The notes under the pieces are model-generated. The model was not told where the DNA came from. It worked only from the letters and a program-made list of their open reading frames with translations, and searched no databases. From Ralstonia sp. A12 (GTDB taxonomy: Bacteria; Pseudomonadota; Gammaproteobacteria; Burkholderiales; Burkholderiaceae), in contig NZ_JSZO01000002.1 of the NCBI RefSeq assembly GCF_000801955.1, forward strand, positions 62,001 through 126,000: DNA of 64,000 nt, written 5' to 3'. Position numbers and translations under genes: made by a program. Shown here piece by piece: positions 45,570 to 56,216 of this stretch; the first letter of the stretch is position 1, and each line of letters opens with the position of its first letter.

Positions 45570-46573
45570 ACATCGGCATCGTCAACGATATGCCGCTGGC
45601 GGTGGAAGCCATGCGTCGCACGATTGCGCGCCGGCCCGAGCACCGCGTGCTGTGGGTGGCGACCGATGGTGCGCAGGCGGTGGATTTTTGCGCCGCGCAG
45701 CCGCCCGACGTGGTGCTCATGGACCTGATCATGCCGCGCTTTGACGGCGTGGAGGCCACCCGCCGCATCATGGCGTCGAGCCACCCGTGCGCGATCCTGG
45801 TGGTCACCAGCAGCGTGGGCGCCAACGCCTGGCGTGTGTACGAGGCGATGGGCGCGGGGGCACTCGATGCCGTGGATACGCCCACGCTGACCAGCGGCAC
45901 CGATGCCGAGGGCAACCACCCGCTGCTGACCAAAATCGACCAGATCGGCCGCCTGCTGGAAAAGCCTATCGTGCCCAGGCCGCGTGTCAGCACGCCGGTG
46001 CGTGACGGCGCCGCGTCGCTGGTGGCCATTGGCGCCTCTGCCGGGGGCCCGACGGCGCTGGCGGCCGTGCTGGGCAAGCTGACGGCCGAGTTTCCAGCGG
46101 GCATTGCCGTGGTCCAGCACGTGGACCAGGCCTTTGCTGCCGGCATGGCGGAATGGCTGGACGGCCAGACCGAATTGAAGGTGCGGGTGGCCGTGGAAGG
46201 CGACCGCCCGCGTGCTGGCGAGGTGCTGCTGGCCGCCACCAACGACCACATGCACGTGCTGCCCGGCGGCACGTTCAGCTACACGCGCGAGCCGGCCAGC
46301 ACGCCGTACCGCCCGTCGGTGGACGTGTTCTTTCACAGCCTGGTCGAGCACTGGCAGGGCACCGCCATCGGTGTGTTGCTCACGGGCATGGGGCGTGACG
46401 GCGCCATTGGCCTGAAGGCGATGCGTGCCAAGGGCTATCACACCATCGCGCAGGACCAGGCGACCAGCGCGGTGTACGGCATGCCCAAGGCGGCGGCAGC
46501 CCTGGATGCGGCGCGCGCGATCCTGCCGCTGGGTCGTATTGCCGACGAACTCACGAGGCTCGTGCGCCAATGA
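45566..46573 (+). CDS. wspF: Wsp CheB-type methylesterase WspF
   Basis: A 335-residue protein with a receiver domain (about 1-125, Asp in VVLMDLIMPRFDG near residue 54) and a methylesterase domain (about 150-335) with the active-site serine in GASAGGP and a His in VVQHVDQ, plus GMGRDGAIGL. It removes methyl groups from WspA and dampens signalling; wspF loss is the classic cause of wrinkly colonies in Pseudomonas. Translationally coupled to wspE. Confidence 0.94.
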   Translation: MNIGIVNDMPLAVEAMRRTIARRPEHRVLWVATDGAQAVDFCAAQPPDVVLMDLIMPRFDGVEATRRIMASSHPCAILVVTSSVGANAWRVYEAMGAGALDAVDTPTLTSGTDAEGNHPLLTKIDQIGRLLEKPIVPRPRVSTPVRDGAASLVAIGASAGGPTALAAVLGKLTAEFPAGIAVVQHVDQAFAAGMAEWLDGQTELKVRVAVEGDRPRAGEVLLAATNDHMHVLPGGTFSYTREPASTPYRPSVDVFFHSLVEHWQGTAIGVLLTGMGRDGAIGLKAMRAKGYHTIAQDQATSAVYGMPKAAAALDAARAILPLGRIADELTRLVRQ

Positions 46574-46626
46574 GAGCGGCACGGGCCAGTATCGACAACA
46601 CATAACCAAAAAACGGGGAGCATCAC

Positions 46627-47724
46627 ATGACCAACCAACCACACGACAGCCCTGATAGCCCTGACGACAAGCCCACACGGGCTGCGGAAGCCGCGCTGGA
46701 CGCGGCGCGCGCCCTGCTGCGTACGCCGGCCGCCGCCGACGTACCGGTGATGGTGCTGCTGGTGGACGACCAGGCCATCGTGGCCGAGGCCGTGCGCCAG
46801 GCGCTGGCCGGTGAAGACCGCATTGACTTCCATTACTGCGCGCGCTCGGACGAGGCGATGATCGCCGCCATCCAGACACGCCCCACCGTCATCCTGCAGG
46901 ACCTGGTGATGCCGGGCACCGATGGCCTGACGCTGGTGCGCGACTACCGCGCCAACCCGGTGCTGCGTGACGTGCCCATCATCGTGCTGTCCACCAAGGA
47001 AGAGCCGGTCATCAAGAGTGCCGCGTTTGCCGCGGGTGCCAATGACTACCTGGTCAAGCTGCCGGACCGCATCGAGCTGCTTGCGCGCATTCGCTACCAC
47101 TCGCGCTCGTATGTGAACCTGCTGCAGCGCGACGAGGCCTACCGCGCGCTGCGCCAGTCGCAGCAGCAGTTGCTGGAAGCCAATCTGGAGCTGCGCCGCC
47201 TGACCAACTCCGACGGCCTGACGGGCCTGGCCAACCGCCGCTACCTCGACGAATACTTGAGCGCGGAATGGCGGCGCGGCGCGCGCGAGGGCACGACGCT
47301 GTCGTTCCTGATGATCGACGTCGACAACTTCAAGCTCTACAACGACAACTACGGCCACGTTGCGGGTGACGAGGTGCTCAAGCGCATTGGCAGTACGGTG
47401 GAAGCGTGCCTGGGCCGCCCCGGTGATCTGGCTGCGCGCTTTGGCGGCGAAGAGTTTGCCGTGGTCCTGCCCGGCACCAGCCCCGAGGGGTTGAAGGTGC
47501 TGGCCGAGAAAATCCGCAGCGCCATCGAGACGCTGCAGGTGCCGCACGCGCATTCGTCCACGGGCGGGTACGTGACCGCTAGCGTGGGCGGTGCGGTGGT
47601 CAGCCCAGTGCACGATGTGCCGACCACCACGCTGATCGAAGCCGCAGATCTGGCGCTCTACCAGGCCAAGCACGAAGGCAAGAATCGCTCGGTGGTCGGG
47701 GCCGGCGCGGGCCGGGGCGTCTAG
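46627..47724 (+). CDS. wspR: Wsp diguanylate cyclase response regulator WspR
   Basis: A 365-residue REC-GGDEF protein. The receiver has its phosphoacceptor Asp92 in VILQDLVMPG. The cyclase domain has the active motif GGEEF at 273-277, and an intact product-inhibition site RxxD at 264-267 (RPGD), five residues before it. When phosphorylated by WspE it makes c-di-GMP. It is the last wsp gene, 53 bp after wspF, and has an N-terminal extension of about 35 residues. Its stop overlaps the stop of the convergent GGDEF-EAL gene by three bases. Confidence 0.95.
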   Translation: MTNQPHDSPDSPDDKPTRAAEAALDAARALLRTPAAADVPVMVLLVDDQAIVAEAVRQALAGEDRIDFHYCARSDEAMIAAIQTRPTVILQDLVMPGTDGLTLVRDYRANPVLRDVPIIVLSTKEEPVIKSAAFAAGANDYLVKLPDRIELLARIRYHSRSYVNLLQRDEAYRALRQSQQQLLEANLELRRLTNSDGLTGLANRRYLDEYLSAEWRRGAREGTTLSFLMIDVDNFKLYNDNYGHVAGDEVLKRIGSTVEACLGRPGDLAARFGGEEFAVVLPGTSPEGLKVLAEKIRSAIETLQVPHAHSSTGGYVTASVGGAVVSPVHDVPTTTLIEAADLALYQAKHEGKNRSVVGAGAGRGV

Positions 47725-50399
47725 GTTTCTGCGAGCTGCCGTTCGACCACGAAGGCTTCAAACGCTGCCGGCGGCACCGGCGGGCAGAAGAGGTGGCCCT
47801 GCCCGTAGTCGCATCCGGCGGCAACGAGGATTGCCTTCTGCTCTTCGGTCTCAATGCCTTCGGCAATGACCTTGATGCGCAGTGCGTGCGCCATGCTCAC
47901 GATGGCGCTGCACAGCGCGATGTCTTTCGGGTCGTGTGCCAGGCTGCGCACAAACGACTGGTCGATCTTGATGTAGTCAATGTCGAAGCGCTTGAGGTAC
48001 GACAGCGACGAATATCCGGTGCCGAAATCGTCCAGCGCAATGTCGATGCCGGCGCGCCGGAAATCGTGCAGGTGCTCGACCACTTCTGCGTTGTCTTCCA
48101 TCAATGAGCCTTCCGTAATCTCGACCACGAGACCGTGCGGCGGGATTGCCCGACGCTCCACGACCTTGGGCCAGGATTCGGCCGTCGACTGGTGGGCGCG
48201 AAACTCCACCGGTGACTTGTTAACCGACACCTGCAGCGTGCTGTCGAGCGTGGCGTGCCAGTGCGTGAGCTGGTCCAATGCCTGATTCAGGACCCACTTG
48301 CCGATCTCGACGATCAGCCCACTGTCTTCGGCCACCGGAATGAAATCGGCCGGATCAATCTCGCCGCGCATCGGGTGCGTCCAGCGGATCAATGCCTCCG
48401 CCTTGCGAACCTTGCCGGTGTGCATGTCGACAATGGGCTGGTAGTGCACGGCAAGCTGACCTTGCTCCAGCGCCACGCGCAGGTCACTCGTGATGCGCAA
48501 CCGCTCCTGTTCCGCGCGCTGCAGCGCCGGGGTGAAGACGGCCCATTGATTCCGCCCCGCGCTCTTGGCCGCGAACATGGCTTGGTCAGCGCGCACCAGC
48601 AACGATTCCGCGCTGTCCGCATCGCGCGGGTACAGCGCCAACCCGATGCTGGCCGATACCTCCACGCTTTCCTCGCCCAGCCGCAGCGGTGAGGCAATGC
48701 GTGTCAGCAGGGCGCGGATGATGGGGGTGGCGGTGGCGGCATCGGGCAGGTCCGGCAGGATGATGGTGAACTCGTCACCGGCCAGCCGCGCCACCGTGTC
48801 GGTGCCGCGCACGATGGCCGAGATGCGGCGCGCGATCTCTTTGAGCAGGACATCGCCCTGGTCGTGGCCAAGCGTGTCGTTCACCTCCTTGAAGCGGTCC
48901 AGATCGATGAACAGCAGCGCCAGTTGCGTGTGCGACTGGCGGGCCCGTGCGATCTCCTGGCGCAGGCGGTCGTAGAACATGTGCCGGTTGGGCAGCTCGG
49001 TGAGCGTGTCGAAGTTGGCCTGCCGCCAGATGACCTCTTCCGCACGCTTCTTCTCGGTCATGTCATGGAAGAGCGCAACGCGGCGCGGCCCGCCCAGCGT
49101 GCTGCCTGCATAGGTGTCGATGGTAAGCAAGGCGGGGAACTCGCTGCCGTCCTTGCGGCGGATCAGGTATTCACCGCTCCATGTGCCCTTGTCGGCAACG
49201 GCGGTGCGCATGGCATTGACGACCGTGTCCTCGTTGCATTCGGAGCGGATGGTGTCACTGGACTGGCCTTTGAACTCCCGCGCGCCATAGCCCGTCGTGA
49301 CGGTAAAGGCCGGGTTCACGTCGACGACCTCGCCATCGAGCGTCGTCACCATCATCGCTTCGCTGCTCGACGCATAGACGAGCGAGGCCATGCGCATCTC
49401 TTCCAGGTGCCGCTTGCGTTCCGCCATCTGCCGACGCAGCGTGAGATACAGCAGGCCGATCAGCAAGGTCGAGGCAAAGCCCCCGACCACGGCCGTGTGC
49501 CGATATGTCTCGAACGGCTCCAGCACCGATGCCACCGACTCACCGACCAGGAAGTAGAGCCCGATCTCGGGCACATGGTGATAGCCGATGATGCGCTCCA
49601 CGCCGTCCGTGCCCGAGACCACGCGGTAGCTGCCCGTTTCCGGGGAGCCCGGCTGGTTGAACTGGCGTTTGCGCGGCGGCTTCTCGATGCCGACGGTCGG
49701 GTTGGGCACCCGGGCGATGATCAGGCCCGAGTCTTTGATGATGGTGGCCACGCCGTCCTTGCCGACGGTGAGCGTGTTGGCAAAGCCCGCAAACTGTTCC
49801 GGGCTGACGGACACCACCACCACGCCTGCAAAGCGCCCAGCCTTGAGGATGGGCCGCGTGAACTGGATCGACCACTTTTTCGAGACCTTGCCCTGGACCG
49901 GGTCGCTGATGAACAGCGTGTCGCGTCCGCCCGATTCCTTGTGCACGCGAAAGTGCTCGCGCTGGCTCAGGTCAACGCGGTCCGTGACGGGACCGATGCT
50001 GGAGTAGAGCAGCATGCCGTTTGCGTCGATCACGGCCACCTGGAAGGTCAGGTCGCGCACGACTTCCTGCCGCTCGTGGATGACCTGCTCGAACACCTCG
50101 CGGCCGGCCAGCCAGCTGGCGCGCAGGTCGAGCAGGAACTCCGACACGCGCCGCGTGCTGCCGAGCGAGTATTCGCCAAAGGCCTGCGCTTCAACTTCGG
50201 TGCGCGCCTCGGCGTCGCGGATCAGGCGGTCGTGCTCTTTCGTGAGCTGGTGGAACGTGAACCACCAGATGAAGATCAGGCATGCCACCACCCCAAGGTT
50301 GAGCGGCGACAGCAGCCCGCGCAGCCCAGTTGATCTACTGGGCCGCCACCACCGCTCCGACGTCGTGTCATCTGAAGCCTTCGATTGCGCCGCGGCCAT
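47721..50399 (-). CDS. membrane sensor with dCache-type, PAS, GGDEF (AGDEF) and EAL domains
   Basis: An 892-residue inner-membrane protein. TM1 lies near 34-53, a periplasmic dCache-type sensor at about 54-310, TM2 near 315-335 and a PAS domain at about 350-470. The cyclase motif is AGDEF rather than GGDEF (near 538), so cyclase activity may be altered or lost. The EAL domain looks competent: AEALIRW near 668, NKSPVEF, EITEG, DDFGTGYSS and VIAEGIETEEQ. It is most likely a phosphodiesterase or a bifunctional enzyme. The start at 50399 has a GGAG Shine-Dalgarno five nt upstream; a GTG lies two codons earlier. It converges on wspR with overlapping stops. Confidence 0.92.
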   Translation of the reverse strand: MAAAQSKASDDTTSERWWRPSRSTGLRGLLSPLNLGVVACLIFIWWFTFHQLTKEHDRLIRDAEARTEVEAQAFGEYSLGSTRRVSEFLLDLRASWLAGREVFEQVIHERQEVVRDLTFQVAVIDANGMLLYSSIGPVTDRVDLSQREHFRVHKESGGRDTLFISDPVQGKVSKKWSIQFTRPILKAGRFAGVVVVSVSPEQFAGFANTLTVGKDGVATIIKDSGLIIARVPNPTVGIEKPPRKRQFNQPGSPETGSYRVVSGTDGVERIIGYHHVPEIGLYFLVGESVASVLEPFETYRHTAVVGGFASTLLIGLLYLTLRRQMAERKRHLEEMRMASLVYASSSEAMMVTTLDGEVVDVNPAFTVTTGYGAREFKGQSSDTIRSECNEDTVVNAMRTAVADKGTWSGEYLIRRKDGSEFPALLTIDTYAGSTLGGPRRVALFHDMTEKKRAEEVIWRQANFDTLTELPNRHMFYDRLRQEIARARQSHTQLALLFIDLDRFKEVNDTLGHDQGDVLLKEIARRISAIVRGTDTVARLAGDEFTIILPDLPDAATATPIIRALLTRIASPLRLGEESVEVSASIGLALYPRDADSAESLLVRADQAMFAAKSAGRNQWAVFTPALQRAEQERLRITSDLRVALEQGQLAVHYQPIVDMHTGKVRKAEALIRWTHPMRGEIDPADFIPVAEDSGLIVEIGKWVLNQALDQLTHWHATLDSTLQVSVNKSPVEFRAHQSTAESWPKVVERRAIPPHGLVVEITEGSLMEDNAEVVEHLHDFRRAGIDIALDDFGTGYSSLSYLKRFDIDYIKIDQSFVRSLAHDPKDIALCSAIVSMAHALRIKVIAEGIETEEQKAILVAAGCDYGQGHLFCPPVPPAAFEAFVVERQLAET

Positions 50400-50625
50400 C
50401 CCCACTCCAGGGTGTGCTTATCCATTTGTTTCCGGGGCCAGTCGTCTGTGGGGACGTGTTGCGGCCCGGGGCTCGGCAACTCCATGTACACCCACTCTAT
50501 ATCGGAGCAGATCACATGTGTCTTAAGCCAAACGGTAGGAGGGAGACGGAGGAACCGCAATCGTTTGCCAGCACATGCTTGCCTTGGGGGCTGGTGTGCA
50601 GGCGCAACGCTCAGCGCACGTGGGG

Positions 50626-51585
50626 TCAGCGCATGTTGTCGAGCATGCCGCGCGCTCGGGCGCGGGGGAGGTTGGCCGCGGACACGGCGTCTACCTTGTC
50701 TGAGGTAGGTGCCGCCGTGCACCTGCGAATGACAGCCCAGTATGACGGTGCGATGCAGCGGGCGTGCACGTAGTAGCCGCGCTGCGTCAGCAACTGGTGC
50801 AGCGCGGGCAGCCGGTAAGACGGCACGCTTGCGGCCAGGTGGTGTTCAACGTGAAAGTTCACCCGGTTCGGGCCGATGAGCAGCCGCCCGAGCGGCCCGG
50901 CCAGCGTGGTGCCGGTGTTCTCACGTGGGTCGCGTGAGAGGTGGTCGGGCACGCCGCCGTGCTCGCTCATCACCCGCACGCGCACCAGCAGCGGAAACAC
51001 GAACACCATGCCGATCCACCAGCAGGCGTACACCTGCGGCACGCCCAGCGCCCACAGCGAGCCGAACAGCACGCCGTGCGAGACAAGGAACGGCGCGGTG
51101 GTTTTCCAATGAAAGGTCTGCACCTGATAGACGAGGTTCTTCACGCCGTTGATGCCCGACATGTCGCGCAGGAGCTTGCGTGCGAGGCTCGCCCGCGTGG
51201 CGGGGTAGCCGTGCACGAAGGCGAGGTCGGGGTCGTTGGCGGTGCCGGCAGTGCGGTGATGTTCCAGATGGCCCTTGCGATACGCCTGGTACGGCACGTT
51301 GGGCAGGCCGCCGAACAGCCACGTGCCAGCCCATTCGTTCATGCGCCGTGAGCGGAAGAACGCCAGATGCGCCGTGTCATGCGTGAGGATGCCCAGCCCC
51401 AGTGCCCGCCCTGCCAGCACGGCAGACGCCACACCCCACGCAAGCGGATGCGGCCACACGGCGGGCAGCGCAAACGCTGCGGCAATCAACGCAAAGTTGA
51501 CCGCCGTGACCCACCATGCGCGCCAGTCTGACGGCGTGGTCAGCGCCTTCAGCTCGGTCTTGTCGATGACGTGCAGGACGGACAT
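50626..51585 (-). CDS. fatty acid desaturase
   Basis: A 319-residue membrane di-iron desaturase. The three histidine boxes are present: HDTAH (about 70-74), HLEHH (about 106-110) and HVEHH (about 256-260). Several hydrophobic segments separate them. It introduces a double bond into membrane or acyl-chain fatty acids, with the exact position unknown. It is the last gene after the beta-oxidation genes, 29 bp downstream of the hydratase/dehydrogenase, and its C-terminal about 45 residues are unrelated to the core. Start 51585 is chosen because the family begins shortly before the first hydrophobic segment. Confidence 0.88.
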   Translation of the reverse strand: MSVLHVIDKTELKALTTPSDWRAWWVTAVNFALIAAAFALPAVWPHPLAWGVASAVLAGRALGLGILTHDTAHLAFFRSRRMNEWAGTWLFGGLPNVPYQAYRKGHLEHHRTAGTANDPDLAFVHGYPATRASLARKLLRDMSGINGVKNLVYQVQTFHWKTTAPFLVSHGVLFGSLWALGVPQVYACWWIGMVFVFPLLVRVRVMSEHGGVPDHLSRDPRENTGTTLAGPLGRLLIGPNRVNFHVEHHLAASVPSYRLPALHQLLTQRGYYVHARCIAPSYWAVIRRCTAAPTSDKVDAVSAANLPRARARGMLDNMR

Positions 51586-51614
51586 CGTGCGGCCCCCGTA
51601 CTTGTTGATGTCGA

Positions 51615-53741
51615 TCAGCGTTCGTAGAACGCAGCCTGCCGCGCTGCCATGTCGCGCAACAGTGCGGGCGGCGTAAAGCGGCGGCCATGTTCGGCAGCCA
51701 GCCGATCGCACAGCGCAACGAACGCACCCACGCCCACGCGCTGGATGTGCGATACCGGCCCGCCCCGGAACGCCGGGAAGCCCCAGCCGAGCAGCGCACC
51801 GACATCAGCATCGCGCGGGTCCGTCACCACGCGTTCGTCCAGGCAGCGCGCGGTTTCCACGGCTTGCACGGTGATGAGGCGATCGACGAGGGTTTGCACA
51901 TCGGGCTGCGTGGCGGCTTTGGGATACGCCGTGGCCAACCCTGGCCACAGCGCCTTCTTGCCGCCCTCGGGATAGTCGTAGAAGCCCTGGCCCGCCTTGC
52001 GGCCGATACGGCCCAGCGCCACCATGCGCTCGGCCACGGCTTCACCCGGGCGCTCGATGTAAGCGATGCCCAGGTCCGCGCGGGTCTGCTGGTTGACCTT
52101 GTGGATCAGCTCGCTCGATACCTCGTCGATGAGCGCCAGCGGGCCGACCGGCATGCCGGCCTGCACCCCGGCATTCTCGATGAGTGCGGGTGCCACGCCC
52201 TCGGCCAGCATGGCCAGCCCTTCAAGCACGTAGGTCGAGAACACGCGGCTCGTATAGAAGCCCCGGCTGTCATTGACGACGATGGGCGTCATGCCGATGG
52301 CGCGCACGTAGTCGAGCGCTTGCGCCAGTGTGGTCTGCGTGGTCTGCCGCCCGACGATCACCTCCACCAGCGGCATCTTGTCGACCGGCGAGAAGAAGTG
52401 CAGGCCGATGAAGTTGCCCGGTCGGCTGCTGGCCTCCGCCAACCCGGTGATCGGCAGCGTGGAAGTGTTGGAGGCAAACACCGCATCGGGCGACAGCACG
52501 GCCTCTGCCTGGCGCGTGACATCGGCCTTGATGTCGCGCTGCTCGAACACGGCTTCGATGACGAGTTCGGCGCCGTCCAGATCCGCATAGCGCGTGGTGG
52601 GCTTGATACGCGCGAGCAGCGCCTCCGCCTGTTCGGCATGCAGGCGGCCGCGCTGTACCTGTTTCTCGACCAGCTTGCGCGAATAGTCCTTGCCGCGCTC
52701 GGCGGCTTCCTGTGTGCTGTCGAGCAGCACGACCTGCAGCCCAGCCTTGGCGGTGACGTACGCAATGCCGGCGCCCATCATGCCCGCGCCCAGCACACCC
52801 ACCTTCGCGTAGCGGCGCACCGGCACATCGGCGGGACGCGCGGCCAGTTTGTTGGCTGCATTCATGCTGAAGAAGAGGGTACGGATCATCGCGCGCGCCT
52901 CAGGCGACAGCACAGCCTGCACGAAGTAGCGCGCCTCGGTCTTCAGGCCCGTGTCGAGATCGGTGATGAGCCCTTCGTACACGCACGACAGGATGCTGGC
53001 CGCCGCCGGGTAGTTGCCGTATGTCTTCTGACGCAGCATGGCGTTGGCCGCTGTGAAGATCTGCTGCACGGCAGGGCTTGAGATGCCGCCGCCGGGCACC
53101 TTGTAGCCCTTGACATCCCACGGTTGTTGCGCGCGGGTTTGGCCTTCGCCCAACAGCCACGCACGCGCGGCGTCGGCTTCCTCACCGGCATTGACCACCG
53201 CATCGACGATGCCGAGCTTGAGTGCGTCGGCGGCCTTGATGCGCTTGCCTTCGAGCAGCATCGGCAGTGCCTTCTGCACGCCAATCAGGCGCGGCAGGCG
53301 CTGCGTGCCGCCACCGCCCGGTAGCAAGCCCAGCGTGACTTCCGGCAGGCCGAAGCGTGCGCGCGCATTGTCTGCGGCCACGCGGTAGTGGCATGCCAGC
53401 GCAATCTCCAACCCGCCCCCCAGCGTGGAGCCAGGCAGCGCCGCCGCCACGGGTTTGCCGCAGGTCTCCAGCTTGCGCAGCGCACGGTGCAGCTCACACG
53501 TGCGTGTGAACAGCGTGGCCGCATCGTCACTGGCCTGCAGCCATTCCAGGTCTCCACCGGCAATGAAATCCGGCTTGGCGGAGGTGACGAGGATGCCTTT
53601 GACGCTGGCGTCCGCAACCACTTGATCGATGGCGGTGAAGAAGGCGGCGCAGGTCTCGCCGTTGAGCACGTTCTGTGCGCGGCCCGGCTGGTTCCACGTG
53701 AGCGTGGCGATGCCGTCGTTGTCGAGGGTGATGTCGATCAT
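51615..53741 (-). CDS. bifunctional enoyl-CoA hydratase/3-hydroxyacyl-CoA dehydrogenase (FadJ/FadB-like)
   Basis: A 708-residue beta-oxidation multienzyme. The N-terminal crotonase domain (about 1-190) has FIAGGDLEWL and the oxyanion-hole/catalytic region TLGGGLEIALACHYRVA..FGLPEVTLGLLPGGGGTQRL. After a linker, the NAD-binding domain begins with GVLGAGMMGAGIAY (near 316) and is followed by the dehydrogenase C-terminal domains (GLHFFSPVDKMPLVEV, VNDSRGFYTSRVF). It acts on trans-2-enoyl-CoA and L-3-hydroxyacyl-CoA. It follows the thiolase by 13 bp, so they form an alpha/beta pair. Confidence 0.92.
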   Translation of the reverse strand: MIDITLDNDGIATLTWNQPGRAQNVLNGETCAAFFTAIDQVVADASVKGILVTSAKPDFIAGGDLEWLQASDDAATLFTRTCELHRALRKLETCGKPVAAALPGSTLGGGLEIALACHYRVAADNARARFGLPEVTLGLLPGGGGTQRLPRLIGVQKALPMLLEGKRIKAADALKLGIVDAVVNAGEEADAARAWLLGEGQTRAQQPWDVKGYKVPGGGISSPAVQQIFTAANAMLRQKTYGNYPAAASILSCVYEGLITDLDTGLKTEARYFVQAVLSPEARAMIRTLFFSMNAANKLAARPADVPVRRYAKVGVLGAGMMGAGIAYVTAKAGLQVVLLDSTQEAAERGKDYSRKLVEKQVQRGRLHAEQAEALLARIKPTTRYADLDGAELVIEAVFEQRDIKADVTRQAEAVLSPDAVFASNTSTLPITGLAEASSRPGNFIGLHFFSPVDKMPLVEVIVGRQTTQTTLAQALDYVRAIGMTPIVVNDSRGFYTSRVFSTYVLEGLAMLAEGVAPALIENAGVQAGMPVGPLALIDEVSSELIHKVNQQTRADLGIAYIERPGEAVAERMVALGRIGRKAGQGFYDYPEGGKKALWPGLATAYPKAATQPDVQTLVDRLITVQAVETARCLDERVVTDPRDADVGALLGWGFPAFRGGPVSHIQRVGVGAFVALCDRLAAEHGRRFTPPALLRDMAARQAAFYER

Positions 53742-53754
53742 GTCGGCTCTCCGT

Positions 53755-54960
<1,206 letters not shown>

Positions 54961-54987
54961 AGCGTTCAGTCCTGGGTGTCGTACGCG

Positions 54988-56130
54988 TTAGAGGGTGCGG
55001 GCGATCAGTTCTTTCATGATCTCGTTGGTGCCGCCGTAGATCTGCTGCACGCGCGAATCGGCCCACGCGCGGGCGATGGGGTATTCCCACATGTAGCCGT
55101 AGCCGCCGTGCAGTTGCACGCAGCGGTCCATGACTTTGAACTGCAGGTCGGTGGTCCAGTACTTGGCCATGGATGCGGTGGCCGCATCGAGCTTGCCGGC
55201 CAGCTTCAATGCAATGCATTGGTCCACAAACACGCGGCCGATCTGCACTTCTGTTTTCAACTCGGCCAGCGCGTGGCGCGCGGTCTGGAAGTCGAGGATG
55301 GACTTGCCGAAGGCCTGGCGCTCGCGCACATAGCGCAGCGTCCAGTCGAGCGCGCCTTCGGCCGAGGCGATGGCACTGATGGCGATTTGCAGGCGCTCCC
55401 ATGGCAACTCCTGCATCAGGTACGCGAAGCCGCGATGTTCTTCGCCGAGCAGATTGGAGGTGGGCACGCGCACGTTGTCGAAGAACAGCTCGGCGGTGTC
55501 CTGTGCCTTCATGCCGACTTTCTTCAGGCGCTTGCCCTTGCTGAAGCCGTCCATGGTGGTGTCCACCACCAGCAGGCTCGTGCCCTTGGCGCCGCCTTCC
55601 GGCGTGGTGCGCGCCACGACGATCACCACATCGGCATGCCAACCGTTGGTGATGAAGATTTTCGAGCCGTTGAGCACGTAGTAGTCGCCATCGCTGCTAC
55701 GTGTCGCGGTGGTGCGCACGCCCTGCAGGTCGGAGCCGGCGCTGGGCTCGGTCATGGCAATCGCACCGATCATCTCTGCGCTGGCGAGCTTGGGCAGGTA
55801 GTGCTGCTTCAACGCTTCGCTGCCGTAGTGCAGCAGGTAGGGCGCGACGATTTCCGAGTGCAGGCCAAAGCCGAGGCCGGTGGCACCCGCGCGGGCAATC
55901 TCTTCGATCAGCACGGTGCTGTAGCGGATGTCGGCACCGGCACCGCCGTACGCCTCGGGCATGCTCGCGCAGTGGTAGCCCGCGGCGGCTGCCTGCTCCC
56001 AGACGGTGCGGTCGACGTAGCCCTGGTCTTCCCAGCGTTCGTGGTGGGGCAGGACTTCTGCGTCGATAAAGCGGCGAACGGATTCGCGGAAGGTGTCGTG
56101 TTCAGCGTCGAACAGCGTACGGGCAATCAT
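54988..56130 (-). CDS. acyl-CoA dehydrogenase
   Basis: A 380-residue FAD-dependent dehydrogenase that makes trans-2-enoyl-CoA. The flavin/substrate region reads IGAIAMTEPSAGSDLQGV, followed by NGSKIFITNGWHADVVIVVART, and the C-terminal end has QLHGGYGYMWEYPIARAWAD, the typical position next to the catalytic glutamate. It is the first gene of the desaturase/beta-oxidation operon and is divergent from an AraC-family regulator 86 bp away. Confidence 0.94.
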   Translation of the reverse strand: MIARTLFDAEHDTFRESVRRFIDAEVLPHHERWEDQGYVDRTVWEQAAAAGYHCASMPEAYGGAGADIRYSTVLIEEIARAGATGLGFGLHSEIVAPYLLHYGSEALKQHYLPKLASAEMIGAIAMTEPSAGSDLQGVRTTATRSSDGDYYVLNGSKIFITNGWHADVVIVVARTTPEGGAKGTSLLVVDTTMDGFSKGKRLKKVGMKAQDTAELFFDNVRVPTSNLLGEEHRGFAYLMQELPWERLQIAISAIASAEGALDWTLRYVRERQAFGKSILDFQTARHALAELKTEVQIGRVFVDQCIALKLAGKLDAATASMAKYWTTDLQFKVMDRCVQLHGGYGYMWEYPIARAWADSRVQQIYGGTNEIMKELIARTL

Positions 56131-56216
56131 GACGGCTCCGGTTGAGGGGCGGATGGTTGCCGTATTTCAGCAAGACCAGCACAATTCCGGTTGATCTGGA
56201 TCGCCACGTTCTTGAT

